Translations under genes and position numbers: made by a program
The notes under the pieces: generated by a model
Databases searched by the model: none
Told to the model about the DNA's origin: nothing
The model's input: only the letters and a program-made list of their open reading frames with translations
Shown here: piece by piece, positions 50,034-61,763 of the stretch
Layout: the number at the start of each line of letters is the position of its first letter
How positions within the stretch are numbered: the stretch's first letter is position 1
NCBI RefSeq assembly: GCF_022605165.1
Contig: NC_063068.1
Coordinates: 2,480,001 to 2,544,000 of the forward strand
Origin: Purpureocillium takamizusanense
Taxonomy: Eukaryota; Ascomycota; Sordariomycetes; Hypocreales; Ophiocordycipitaceae
DNA length: 64,000 nucleotides
Direction: 5' to 3'

Positions 50034-53021
50034 CTATCCCAGCCGCTCGTCCCACAGCTCCATGACGCCCTTTTCGCTGAGCTCGGGCATCAGTCTCAAG
50101 AGGATGAGTTCGAGGGCGCTGTACAGGAGATGCTTGTTACAGTAGCTATCACTGAGGACCATGAGGAGGCCCTCGACCTCGTCGACCATGGCCTCGGCGG
50201 CCACGTCGTGCTCTGCTGGGCCAGGATCGGACCTTGAAGTAGCAGCATATAGCTCGGTGTGCGCGGGTGACAACGACGAAGACGACGCCAGGCGTCCGCA
50301 GAGGTACACTCTGGCCACGCCCCTCGGGACGAGAGCCAGAAGGGAGCTAGCGGCCCTGCGGCGCAGGGCTCGCAGTTCCGCGTCAGAAGATGGTGGGAAC
50401 AGGGAGGGGGTACCGGGGGCGTTATTGGGGAAGAGGACGCCGCGGAGGGAGCGGAGAATGGGTGACAATCGGGCTGGCGAGAAGAGGTTATGGATCTGAC
50501 GGGAGAGTAGCCTGCGGAGCGAGAGAAGAGAAGGAGACTAGTTAGCTTTGAGTCGTAGCGGGGAGACAGCAAAAGGAGTTCGTTCCTGTGCTTGCGTGTC
50601 TTGCATCGGGACGCGGGAAGGGACGGCACGGGCGAGTTGGCGTACAATAGCACGGGCGGCAACAAGGCTACCCGAGCCGCTTGGCCAGGGGTTCTGCAAC
50701 AGAAGGAGGGAGCTCCCCGACGCGGATGGCTTTGTGACGATCGCTTGCCTCGTGCAGCCCCCCCGGGGTTAGTTTGCTCCCAAACAGCAGACAGGTGAGT
50801 AACGGTGTGTGTTCAGCCCAGGCAGGTGAATGGGGAGGAGTGGTGGCATCACGGCACGACCAGTCCGGGGCAGGCCCCTTGGACCGCAGGTCGTTTTGTC
50901 CTGCATGTCTGGAAAAAGCCACTTGGCGTTCAAGCAGGTCGTTTCGAGCAAACAGCCGTGGTGTCGCTGCGCCGCACGACAGAACAGCCATTCGGCGCGG
51001 TCGATGGGGTTACTGCATTGCGTGAGGGTTGCACTTCATTGTCGTCGAAAAGGCTCCGCACTGGACGGTCGCCTGGCGCGGCAAGAGACGGCGGGACTGA
51101 AAGCGACATGTGCGTCTGGCAATGCGTCCGTGATGCTCTTGCGGAGCCAAATGATACACTTGCGCAGCGGGACCCCGGTCGACGTCGGCGCGTAAATGGC
51201 ATCTTGATGTTGTGACTGGCTCGAGGGCCGACACACCAACCCCATCAATCGCGGGCCCAGATTGCAGCTTCACGCTGCAATTGGTTAAGCGGATCTGGAC
51301 CACGACCAGACAGAGCCAGCCGATCTGAGGAGGGGGAGCTTGCCTGCGTCGCCTCGCCATTTCGCCGAGGCCGCATTCGCCGAGGCCGCGTTTGCGATGC
51401 GTGCGAGCCAGCCAACAGCCAGACTTGCTACGGAGACTCCAAGGGGCGTATCAGATGACCGATTGGAGGGAGCTGCAGAAGGCTCGGTCCGAAGCGCGAA
51501 CAGGAGAAGCTCGCTTGAGCCCGAGAGAGGTCCAGTGACGCTGGCGCCATGCGCGGTGATGAGCAAGGATGGGCAGTGCCTTGCCGAGCAAGGCAAGAGG
51601 AGAATAGCACGGCAGCTTCGTCACAACGAATGAAGTCAGAGAGGAGGAGAGATGGCTGTGCTCTTACCTGTCGAGCGTGCTGTTTAGGCCCGCGATGAGG
51701 CCAGGTCCACGCGTAGCTCCCAGTTGCATGAGCGACAGGATGCCGCCCAGCCAAGGCATCCTCGTCTGAATCTCCACCAGGTTACCAACGCAGCGCCATG
51801 CGCTGAACTCAAGAACGGGGACCTTGGCTGTCGCGGGCGTCTCGTGATGCTGGTGGTCCGAAGTGGCTTGGTTCCGTCCTGACCTATCCGGGTCTTCGAT
51901 GTGTCCCCTCGGCGGCAATGATTTCGACATTGCAATGGCCCCCGCCAACAGCCGAATAGACGTGATGAAAATGAACGCCAGCTGTACAACCCACAAGAAG
52001 AAGCCTTGGACGGACCAGCGGTATCGCCATTTTGTTGAGCCCTCGACATTCTGTGCGTGCGACCCTGACACTATTCTCTGTGCCGTCTGCTCCTTCTTCT
52101 TCTCTATTACGCGGGCGAGTGTGCATATGCATTCGAATAGAAGCCATGGCTGTGTCGTTTTGTTGCCAATGAGGTTGCCGATGATGAGCTCGGAGAATAT
52201 CTGTCCGACCAGGGCGGTGAGGCACGGGTTCTCGAGATCCTCCGTGGGCAGCAGCACGGCCAGGACTGCCTGGACGAGCAGCTGTCGATACGCTGCCTCG
52301 TTTTCCAGCTGCTCGGATACCGTCGCGGAAGATTCTTCGGAATGTGGTACCGGCGAGAGAAAGGGCAACGGCCAGAGGGCATGAAAGGCTTCGCGAGGGT
52401 CCACAACAAGAGGCGGCTGCACCGCCGTACGGTGTGACTCACGATATGCTTTGTCCAAGGTCAGCTTCCCCTGATGTCAAGTCAAGGCGAGCCCCACTCA
52501 CTCGATATGTGCTTGTCAATGACCTCCGGTATCTCGTTGAGCACGAGGCTCTCCAGGTCGAGCTTGCGCAGCCTCTGCTCCAAGGCCCTGGTGCAGTGTG
52601 CTATGGTATGAACAATCTCGGCGACAAAGGCCTCATCGGTCGTGATCTTGCCGTACCAGCCCTGCACGAACTCCCGTAGAATAATGGCGAGGAGGGCATA
52701 CAGCTGCAGGTCGACATCGTTGCGGCTCGTGAGCGGTGGGAGGAGCTCGTCGATGGGAGTCTGCGCGTCGCGGCCTTTGTCGCCAGATTGCTGGGCGCAG
52801 AGCACGCGCCGGATCAGAGCCTGCGTCGCGCGGTCGGACAGCGGATCTATCGGGGGCGGACGACTCGACCGACGGTCGCCGCCGCTTGTTGGGGCTGTCG
52901 AGGTGAGGGCATTGCCAGCGACCGGTTGCTGTTTGAGGCGCGGCGTGCCGGCTCGAGTTGGCGGTGGTGGCGGGGTCCCCGCTACTGGGCTATCGGGCGA
53001 CGCGGCGGACGCGACGCTCAT
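50034..53021 (-). CDS. PXA-domain (PX-associated) membrane protein, Pxa1-like
   Basis: Three exons, 53021-52502, 52448-51668 and 50511-50034, encode 592 residues. After a Pro/Thr-rich disordered start comes the PXA domain: DPLSDRATQALIRRVLCAQ, then DVDLQLYALLAIILREFVQGWYGKIT, HTIAHCTRALEQRL, NEIPEVIDKHI, LVQAVLAVLLP and FSELIIGNLIGNK. A hydrophobic segment (WVVQLAFIFITSIRLLAGAI) is a likely membrane anchor. The C-terminus (LLSRQIHNLFSPARLSPILRSLRG, then KHLLYSALELILLRLMPEL) completes the domain pattern seen in fission-yeast Pxa1 and animal sorting nexins. The family is linked to endosomal or ER-contact trafficking; a specific role is not known to me. Intron 2 is 1156 bp, far longer than any other intron in this window, yet exon sequence continues smoothly across it. 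A CGT trinucleotide tract lies in the leader near 53108-53145. Confidence 0.85.
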
Positions 53022-54030
53022 TTGGAGAGTGCTGCAGCGGGAGGGTTCGGCGCACGCATGGCAGACGACAAAGAGGCCGCGGGCGAGGCGATGAGATATC
53101 GTCGTCAGTCGTCGTTGTCGTCGTCGTCGTCGTCGTCGTCGTCGAAAGCGGATGGACGCCCGTCGTTGGCACAAGGTTGCAGTAGGCTGGCACGGTCGCC
53201 GTTTGGGCCGCAGGTCGCAGGATGTCGGGGGTGTTGGCAGCCTGGAAACGCCCTGACGTTGCAATGGCGTGAGCTGCCCTGTCCTGCCCTTCCCTGCCCT
53301 GCCCGCTGAACCGTGCGCGCTCCCGTCGCCACCGGGGCAAGCGCTGGATGGCACGGGGGTGTGCCGTCAGTAGAGGCACCCGTGGACCGGCTTTGGCTCT
53401 TCCAGGTGCAGAAGGTGGCAAGGTGGGAGGAAAGCCAGGTACCCAACCCGGTAGCATCCACCACAGAAGGCAAGCATCAAGGTACCTACCAGCCTGACCT
53501 GATGACATTCGTGGACCCGACCCCGCGGCGCTGCCCGCCCAGCCATGGATGAGGTGCCCGCTAAATAATAAAAGTGACGCACTTCACGGCCTGCGCACGC
53601 TGCGCTACAGCGGGCTGGTGCGTGGCTGCACCCCCAACAGCCCGCCTCGCAACGCCTGTCGGGTTGGCAGCGCAGGGGGCAAATCTTCATACTCACCCCA
53701 TGTCCGTTGAATCTCAACTTGTGGTGCATGCATATCCATGGATACGCTAAAGCTCCAGACCAGCATCAGCTTGTGCAAATCTTGCAGCGCCGCGATATCT
53801 GGTGCGTCCTTAGGAGCTCGACTCGTCTGCACTTTGTGCATTTGCAGGACAAGTTCCATGCAGAAGCTGAATGCAAGAAGTTGAATATGTTCTAAACCTG
53901 GCCTAGCCCCTTCCCCCCCGGGCCTCGTTCGTCGTCAAAGATGGTGATACACACAAATTCGTCTTAATACATTTACAGCGCAGTGGCCGTCCTCTGGATG
54001 CCACGACAATCTCCACAGCTCCGCACACAT
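53022..54030. other. PXA promoter and leader, then MSS51 3' region
   Basis: Both flanking genes are on the minus strand. The part near 53022 is leader or promoter with a CGT trinucleotide tract (about 53108-53145) and CCTGCCCT-type repeats near 53276-53308. The part near 54030 is the MSS51 3'UTR. No frame has recognisable features. Confidence 0.55.
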
Positions 54031-55687
54031 CTACTGTTCCTTTGTCGTCGTCTCATATCTGGGCACAATGTTAGCACACTCTCGTCGCACTCACTGGGGC
54101 CCAGTGCTTCCAACAGCGACGTACCTCTTGCCACGGAACGCCCACACTCCCCAGTTGCCGCAGCTGACATCCTGGGGGTCCATATCGTTGAGATCCCACC
54201 GCAAGCTTCGAAAAATATTTTCTCCTGGCTCCAGTAGTACATCGAACTCGCCCTTGGACTTCTTGTTCACCCAGTCGACATCCCGCTCAAGGTCAAACTG
54301 CGTGTACCCAGTGCTGATGATGGGTACTTTAGTCTCCAACAGAAGCGGCAGCGTCTCTTCCCACTCGTGGCTACTCGCCGGATGGCCCAGTCCGGGATGG
54401 AAGAGGACGAAACAGTCAAAATACGGATCATACGGCGCAAACTGACCCGTTTTGTGGAGAGTGTGGTAGTAGTCAACGATGGTACTTATCTTCATCTTGT
54501 ACCAGACACGGTCCTCGACGATGGCGCCAAATGGATTCGATGCCGTTCGTTCTGGTAGCGGAAACTCGTCATCTCGGTTTGCCATGCTCTCGGGTCCGAT
54601 GAATATGAGATGAAACTTCGACTCGGGGAAGAGATGCGCCAGTTGCACCCAGGCAGGCCGTGGCAGCGATGACTCAGCCCGAGCGCCGAGGACAAACACT
54701 CGCACCGGCGGTGGCTCTGGTCTGAGTTGGTTGATTCCAGGCCCGCGGCCGGCCTTTGGAGGATGCAGATTGTATCGTAGAGCTGCACTCGTGTAAGGAT
54801 TTAGGCTGTAGCACTAGAGCCCCGGCACTTTACTTACCACTGAAGCTCTTCAAGCCTTCCGTTGTCAGGCGCTCACCCTTCTTGACAGTGTACGGGCTGA
54901 GCTCATGGAGGACGCTGCCAATTGTGATCGGATACGTCAAGAGCCGAGTGATTTGCCTCATGGAGCGGTCCGAGTTAACAGCCTCAAATTCTCTCGTGTA
55001 CATGAAGGTGTCCCAGTTTGTCATGTTGATGGCCGCCTCGTCCAGCTGCAGGTCGGGCAGGGCAGCTTCGTGGAACACTCGCCCCGATCGGAGGTCGTGG
55101 TCATCCTCATTGATTTGCCGCAGCGTATCGCAAATCTTTAGATGCTCTTCGTAGTGGTCCATCCAATGCTCCTTACTGCAGTAGACGGGAAAGCCACAGT
55201 CGGGGCAGTCAAAGTCGACGTGGGCTGGAGGCATGTCCCCGCTGGTAGCTTCAGTCGTCTCGGAACCAGGATTTACTGTCGGCAACTTGGTTGGCTTATG
55301 ATCCGGGTGCGGGCAGTATGCATGCTGTCTCATGAAAGCCGCGCGACGTCGAAACTCGGGGACCGGCGACGACGAGAACGGGTGGAACAGGTTGTCATGG
55401 CTGAGTCTCAACCGCGCCGGCTGAGCCGGGTCTTGTGCGGCCGCAGCATCAGTGCGAGGGCCGCCGCTCGAGCTAAACGGTCTCACAGCGCTCGAGACGC
55501 TGTGCTTGTCGGCGGCTTGCGGTTTCGCCGCTCGAGACGTGGGTGAGTGGTGATGTCGAGCGAGGGGCGCTGGCGGCGCTCGCATCCACGGCCTTGCAGG
55601 CTGCCGGGCAACGGCGGCTTGTCTGCGCAGAGATGCAGAGCAACACCCACATAGACTGTGCGCCGCCTTTCGCAGTGTCGGCTCCAT
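54031..55687 (-). CDS. MSS51-type mitochondrial protein (COX1 translation activator family)
   Basis: Three exons, 55687-54838, 54782-54125 and 54058-54031, encode 511 residues. The first 70 or so residues are Arg/Ala/Ser-rich and lack acidic side chains after the start, as expected of a mitochondrial targeting sequence. A MYND-like zinc cluster follows (Cys125, Cys161-x-x-Cys164, Cys170, His174, His182, Cys186). The core has NMTNWDTFMYTREF, RQITRLLTYPITIGSVLHELSPY, a VFVLGARAESSLP strand and FIGPES, then HPGLGHP and GNWGVWAFRGKRYE at the end. In yeast Mss51 activates COX1 mRNA translation and binds newly made Cox1. The last exon is only 28 nt. Without it, translation would continue to a stop at 54091 in a non-conserved tail. 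The more upstream in-frame codon is TTG, so ATG 55687 is the start. Confidence 0.93.
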
Positions 55688-56040
55688 GGTTGCCACAGGA
55701 GAACAGACAACGCTGCGCAGGGACAAAATAGTAGCCGGCCGTCGTTGCTGGCTGTGAAGTAGTAATAGTACTAGGACAAATTCGAGGAGCTCGGGCCAGA
55801 TCTGGACTGGCGGGTCGGCCGCATTAATGGTTCCTCCAGTGCCCCGAACAGCTACACCAAACTTTTTGAGCTCCCATCACACCTCCCACTCAATTCGCCT
55901 TCCCGTGCCGCGGACTATGGGTTTGCAACCTCACCCAAACACCACAACCCTGCGCCCGCCCGACTGAGCGAGTCCCCAACGGCAATCCCAACCCGCTGCC
56001 GCAAAGCCGCGCAGGCTTAAACTGCGCCCAGACGAGGATC
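55688..56040. promoter_or_regulatory. Divergent promoter between MSS51 and RSE1
   Basis: A 353-bp spacer between divergent starts must contain both promoters. It contains TAGTAATAGTACTAGG near 55758-55773 and CT-rich sequence toward the RSE1 start. No clear TATA box was seen on either side. Confidence 0.6.
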
Positions 56041-59000
56041 ATGGCGACCACCTCCAACATGTTCCTGTACTCGCTGACGATCCAGCCGCCAACGAACGTC
56101 GTCCAAGCAGTCCTGGGTCAGTTTGGAGGCACCCGTGAGCAGCTTATTGTCACTGCTTCTGGCTCGCGCTTGAACCTTCTGCGGCCAGATCCCAACCTGG
56201 GCAAGGTGCACACCGTTCTGAGCCATGATGTCTTTGGCATCGTCCGCTCCCTCGCTCCGTTTCGCGTCACGGGCAGCAACAAGGGTCCGTATCTTGATCT
56301 TATCCAAACGCGTCGCTCGGTAGCCAATACTGATCAAACATGGCAGACTTCATCATCGTCTCATCTGACTCCGGGCGCATTACCATTGTCGAGTATTTGC
56401 CAGAGGAGAACCGGTTCTCGCGAGTCCACATGGAGACATATGGCAAGTCTGGCATCAGACGGGTCGTTCCAGGCGAATATCTCGTCTGTGATCCTAAGGG
56501 CCGCGCGTTCCTTGTTGCCTCGATAGAGAAGAACAAGCTAGTCTACATCCTAAATCGCGTCTCGGGCGCCGCCAATCCCGACGGCAACCTGGCTGCGGAG
56601 CTGACCATCTCGTCGCCGCTTGAAGCCCACAAGCCCCGCGTTCTAGTTCTCTCCATGGTCGCCCTCGACGTTGGCTATTCCAATCCTGTTTTCGCCGCCC
56701 TCGAGATCAACTGCTCTGCTCTCGATCCCGACGCTACCGAGGAGGCTCTCGAAGAAGTCCAAACCCAGCTTGTTTACTATGAGCTGGACCTGGGTCTCAA
56801 TTACGTTGTGCGCAAATGGTCGGAGCCTGTCGACCCTACGGCGTCAATGCTTTTCCAGGTCCCAGGAGGAGCAGACGGCCCTAGTGGTGTGCTGGTCTGT
56901 GGCCTGGAAAGCATCACGTACATGCACAGCAATCAAGAGCCACTGCGCATCGCAATTCCGCGCCGCAGAGGAGCAACCGAGGACCCCAACAGGAAGCGTT
57001 CGATAGTTTCCGGCATTATGCACAAGCTCAAGGGCAGTAGCGGGGCGTATTTCTTTCTTCTGCAGACCGATGACGGCGATCTTTTCCGCGTCACGATGGA
57101 CATGATCAAGGATGACGACGACAAGGCTACGGGAGAAGTGAGGAGGCTCACTATCAAATACTTTGATACCGTGCCGGTTGCGTCTAGCTTCTGCATCTTG
57201 AAGAGCGGCTTCCTGTACGTGGCCAGTCAGTTCGGCAACCCCTGCTTCTACCAGTTTGAGAAGCTGGGAGACGACGACGATGAGCTCGAATTCAGCAGCG
57301 ATGACTTTCCTGTGGATCCGCAAGCACCCTACGACCCCGTCTACTTCCATCCCCGACTCGCAGAGAACATCACAATGTTTCAAAGCATTCCGTCCATGAA
57401 TCCCCTTATGGATTGCAAGGTTGCCAACTTGACGGGCGAGGACGCACCTCAAATATACACAGTCTGCGGCAACGGAGCACGCAGCTCGTTTCGCATGCTG
57501 CGTCACGGCCTGGACGTCACTGAAATCGTCGGGTCTGGGTTACCTGGAGCTCCAGTCGCCGTCTGGACTCTTAAGCTGCACCGAGAGGACCAGTACGACG
57601 CGTACATTGTCCTTTCCTTTGGCAATGGCTCCCTGATTCTCAGTATCGGAGAAACGGTCGAGGAAGTCAGCGACTCGGGCTTCCTCACAACAGTCCCAAC
57701 TCTAGCAGCACAGCTCCTTGGCGATAACAGCCTCCTCCAAGTTCACCCCAAGGGCATTCGGGTCGTCCGCAACGGTCAGGCCTCCGACTGGGAGGTACCG
57801 CAACATCGATCCATCGTCGCCGCCGCGACTAACTCCAAGCAAGTTGCCGTTGCTCTCAGCTCTGGAGAAATCATATATTTCGAGGCGGACGATGAAGGTA
57901 GCCTAAACGAGTTCGAAGAACGGAAGGCCATGTCCGGAACCGTGACCGCGCTCAGCTTGGGCGACGTACCCGAGGGGCGGGTCCGCAGCTCCTTCTTGGC
58001 TGTCGGTTGCGACGATTGCACAGTCCGCGTCCTTAGTCTGGATGCTGGCACTACGTTGGAGAGCAAGTCGGTCCAGGCCCTGACTGCGGCTCCCACGTCC
58101 TTGGCCATTATTACTATGGACGACTCCTCGTCGGGTGGCTCAACGTTATATCTACACATTGGCTTGTATTCAGGTGTTTACCTGCGCACAGTCATCGATG
58201 AAGTGTCGGGTGAGCTTACCGACACTCGCCAAAAATTCCTCGGCCCGAAGCAGGTCAAGTTGTTCCAGCTCGCTGTCGAGGGGAAAACCTGCGTGCTGGC
58301 CTTGAGCTCACGGCCTTGGCTCGGCTATCCAGACCCCATTACCAAGAGCTTTGTTATGACACCTCTGAATTTCTCCGAGCTGCAGTGGGGCTGGAACTTC
58401 CAGAGTGAGCAATGCGAAGAAGGCTTGGTGACAATTCACGGCCAAGAGCTGAGGTGAGTTTATTGCCTACTTGTCTTTTTGTATTGATTTCCATGCTCGA
58501 CATGATGATATCACGGGATCCTATGCCTACGGGTCATGAGGCCTATTACGCATTTATTCCAATTGTTCCTACTGATGAGCAATCCTTCCCCTTATCCGTC
58601 CCCTTTGCACCTGCAAGGCAATTCTGTGCGCTGACATGAGCAATAGCATCCTCTCAATCGAACGTCTGGGCGACACAATCAGCCAAAAGGCCGTGTCCCT
58701 TACCTATACGCCAAGAAAGCTCATCAAGCACCCCGAGGTGCCCATCTTCTATACCATCGAGGCCGACAACAACACGCTCTCGCCAGATCTGCGTGACAAG
58801 CTGCTCGCAGATCCGGCTGCTGTTAACGGCGATGCGGCCATTCTGCCCCCAGCTGAGTTCGGATATCCCAAGGGTAATCGACGCTGGGCATCCTGCATCA
58901 GCGTCATCGACCCCGTCTCCGGCGACGAGCCACAGGTTCTACAGACTCTGGAGCTCCAAGACAACGAGTCCTTCGTCAGTGCTGCCATTGTCCCGTTTGC

Positions 59001-59967
59001 CAGTCAGGATGGTGAGCATTTCCTCGTCGTGGGAACGGGCAAGAACGTCGTCGTGAACCCCAAAAGCTTCACAGAAGCCTACATCAGCATCTACCGGCTA
59101 GGTAATGACGGACGTGAAGTCGAGTTTGTCCACCGCACGACCGTGGAGGATCTCCCTATGGCACTGCTTCCATTCCAAGGGAAAGTCCTGGCCGGTATCG
59201 GCAAGACGTTGCGGATGTACGATTTGGGCATGAGGCAGCTGTTGCGTAAGGCTCAGGCCGAAGCAGCTCCTCGGCAGATCGTGTCGCTTAACACCCAGGG
59301 TAACCGAATCATTGTGGGCGACGTCCAGCATGGCATCACATATGTGGCATACAAGCCGGCATCCAACAAACTGATACCCTTTGTGGACGACACTGTTGCG
59401 CGCTGGACAACCACCATGACAATGGTTGACTACGAATCGGTGGCCGGTGGGGACAAATTTGGCAATATCTTCATCGTAAGGTGCCCTACCAAGGCCAGTG
59501 CGGAAGCGGACGAAGAGGACACAGGAGTCCACCTCCTGAATGCCAGAGGCTACCTCCACGGCACCGCCAATCGGCTCGATCTGATGTGCCACTTCTTCAC
59601 TCAGGACATCCCGACAAGCCTTGCCAAGACTAGCCTCGTTGTTGGTGGACAGGACGTGCTGCTGTGGAGCGGGCTCATGGGCACGATCGGTGTCTTCATC
59701 CCACTTGTCAGTCGAGAGGATGCCGACTTTTTCCAGAGCCTCGAGCAGCACCTGCGCACCGATGACCCACCGTTGCTGGGACGAGACCACCTAATGTATA
59801 GGGGCTACTATGCGCCTGTGAAGGGTGTCATTGACGGCGATCTCTGCGAGAGATACAACCTGCTGCCCAACGACAAGAAGATGATGATTGCTGGAGAGCT
59901 CGATCGCTCCGTGCGAGAAATCGAGCGGAAGATATCCGTAATGCGCTTCCGTCCGCCACACCCCTAG
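56041..59967 (+). CDS. rse1: Pre-mRNA splicing factor RSE1 (SF3b subunit 3, SF3B3/SAP130)
   Basis: Three exons, 56041-56284, 56347-58453 and 58647-59967, encode 1223 residues, the expected size. The N-terminus [22 protein letters not shown] and the following [15 protein letters not shown] belong to the MMS1_N/RSE1 beta-propeller. The C-terminal CPSF_A region includes [13 protein letters not shown], a [26 protein letters not shown] stretch and [24 protein letters not shown]1 is a scaffold of SF3b in the U2 snRNP, contacting SF3B1 during branch-site recognition. Intron 1 is 62 bp and has a slightly unusual donor (GTCCGT); intron 2 is 193 bp. Both junctions regenerate family-conserved sequence ([16 protein letters not shown] and [14 protein letters not shown]). 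Identity is certain. Confidence 0.97.
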
Positions 59968-60269
59968 AAAAATGCTGACAGAGCCAAACAGGATATCCGC
60001 ACGCGGGCGGCGTTCTAAAGACCCCAGTGTCTGAGGTCGGTCATCGGCATGTGTGCGAGCGATGTGTAAGAATTTGTGTATTGTTGTTACACGTCGAATC
60101 GATTACAACCCTCGGAATATGTACGGAGCAACAAACCCCTGAGCGACCAGGGAATGGCATCCAAGATATGGATGTTACGATTTCTCTGGAATCGAAGCAT
60201 GTATGGAGACTGCTCAAGTCCCTCTCCGCCCCCACGCCATTAACAAGATGCAAAGGTGCGACACTCGGC
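59968..60269. other. Convergent 3' region between RSE1 and the LysM gene
   Basis: About 300 bp of ordinary sequence that must hold both 3'UTRs. No repeat or reading frame of note. Confidence 0.6.
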
Positions 60270-61129
60270 TTACGGTCTTCGCCGAAAGGTGTCACAATTC
60301 TTGGCGACGTTCTTAGCCGAACCAACCTTACCCAACCGCTGCATGGGATGACTTTTTTCCCATGCTTCGTCGTCGAAGAAGGCTTCGATGGAAGCCCCGA
60401 GATCATAGGCGGACTGTTCCAGATACAAGAGAGCGACGTCGTAGTCGGAGACCTTGCACGAGGTCATGAAGCGACGGATTTTACTCTTGCGAAGCTCTTC
60501 GTCTTCGCCATCCACCGGTCGGGGAGAGAGGCTCACGCCTGCTCGATAATATTCGGCCGGTATCAGGACTGTCTTGCGACCGACAAGCAGGTGGTCGCTT
60601 GTTATGTTGTTGGTGCGACGCAGCGCAGCCGCCGGGACATCGTATTTGAGGGACAGAGTCGCGATGCTGTCGTGCTCATGATCCAGGAAATGAAGCGTGT
60701 CTTGTGCGGCAGCCTCGCTTTTCTCAGGGTCTCCAGCGAGCGCTGTCTTCTCGTGCAACTCGGGTGTGCCTGAGGTAGCAGTGGGGGTGTACGGCGGCGG
60801 CGCAGAAGACGCCTCTGTTGTAGTAGCCCTAGTGGACGGGATGGAAGTGTATGATGGAGGGTCTTTCAGCCTCTGTGGCAGCGGCGAGGGCGCGGTTGAC
60901 ACTTGGCAATACGGGCAGTACCTTGCGAAACGAGGATTGTCCTGGCAGGCTTGTATCAGCGGAGCCTGACTGTCATGGCGACCGGGCGGGGTGAGGAGCG
61001 TACCTGAACGCATTTGCCACAGATGATTCTCCCACAGCACTCAACTCTCCGATCCTGCGGCAGAGCCTTGTTGGCTGCTGGGGAGAGGGTCTGAGGCAGT
61101 ATAATGGCGCAGGTGCTGCAAGATTCCAT
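60270..61129 (-). CDS. Intracellular zinc-binding / LysM / UBA-like protein
   Basis: Two exons, 61129-61004 and 60941-60270, with a 62-bp intron, encode 265 residues. There is no signal peptide. Eight cysteines near the start (4, 7, 31, 32, 37, 40, 51, 54), in ECCGRIICGKCVQ|DNPRFARYCPYCQ across the junction, suggest a RING-like or treble-clef zinc module. A Pro/Thr linker follows. A LysM domain lies at about 125-170 (FLDHEHDSIATLSLKYDVPAAALRRTNN ... LLVGRKTVLIPA). The C-terminus, about 197-236 (RRFMTSCKVSDYDVALLYLEQS, then LGASIEAFFDDEAWE), has the helical pattern of a UBA/TAP-C-like ubiquitin-binding fold. Secreted LysM effectors bind chitin; this one lacks a signal peptide, so a cytosolic or nuclear role is more likely. 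The acceptor at 60942 was chosen for intron length and cysteine spacing. Confidence 0.83.
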
Positions 61130-61763
61130 GCTCAGCTAGACAACAAGAGTGAAAGTGAACAGGTGAATGGAAGCAAGATGACGATGACGCCGCCTCGTCA
61201 TTCTTCGTTTGTGATGGGGACACTGCGCCGTTGCGGCGCCTCGAAATGTCGGCCGGCGATATAGCCAATCACGTCATGGACTGCGAAGCGTAGGTAGTAG
61301 AGATGCCGGACACTGCCTCGCTAAGGTCACGCGCCACTTGGCCTGTGTGCTGAGGTGCCGGTTCTAGGGGCCGAATGTATTCGTAGCTGTCTGACTACCT
61401 GCCAGTGTGCCCTATTAGGCTTGTTTCAGGCCCCGGGGTGACAAGGCCCTGCATTTCGTCGGCTGCAAGGCACTGTGGTCTCCAACGGGCAGACCTGAGA
61501 ACCTTGGGAACGGCCTTCAGTAGTTACTTCGCACGTCATATGCGGCCCCGTTCTTTTTTGCCGCGGACCGGGCGCGCGCGCGTCCAACCTCACCTCCGGA
61601 CATCCACCTTCCGACAAGACAAAACTCCTACAAAGCCAAAAAAAAAAAAAAAAAAAACCCCGACGCAGCGCACTCCTGGCCTCATATACCCCAAAAGACG
61701 ACTTTCGACGATTGACAGTCCCTCTGCTACTGCTTCATTACCACACGTCCTCCGACTTACGCC
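61130..61763. promoter_or_regulatory. Divergent promoter between the LysM and NSRP1-like genes
   Basis: A 634-bp spacer between divergent starts. A run of 20 A at 61638-61657 lies about 107 bp before the NSRP1-like ATG and could be a nucleosome-excluding promoter tract. No frame has recognisable protein features. Confidence 0.6.
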
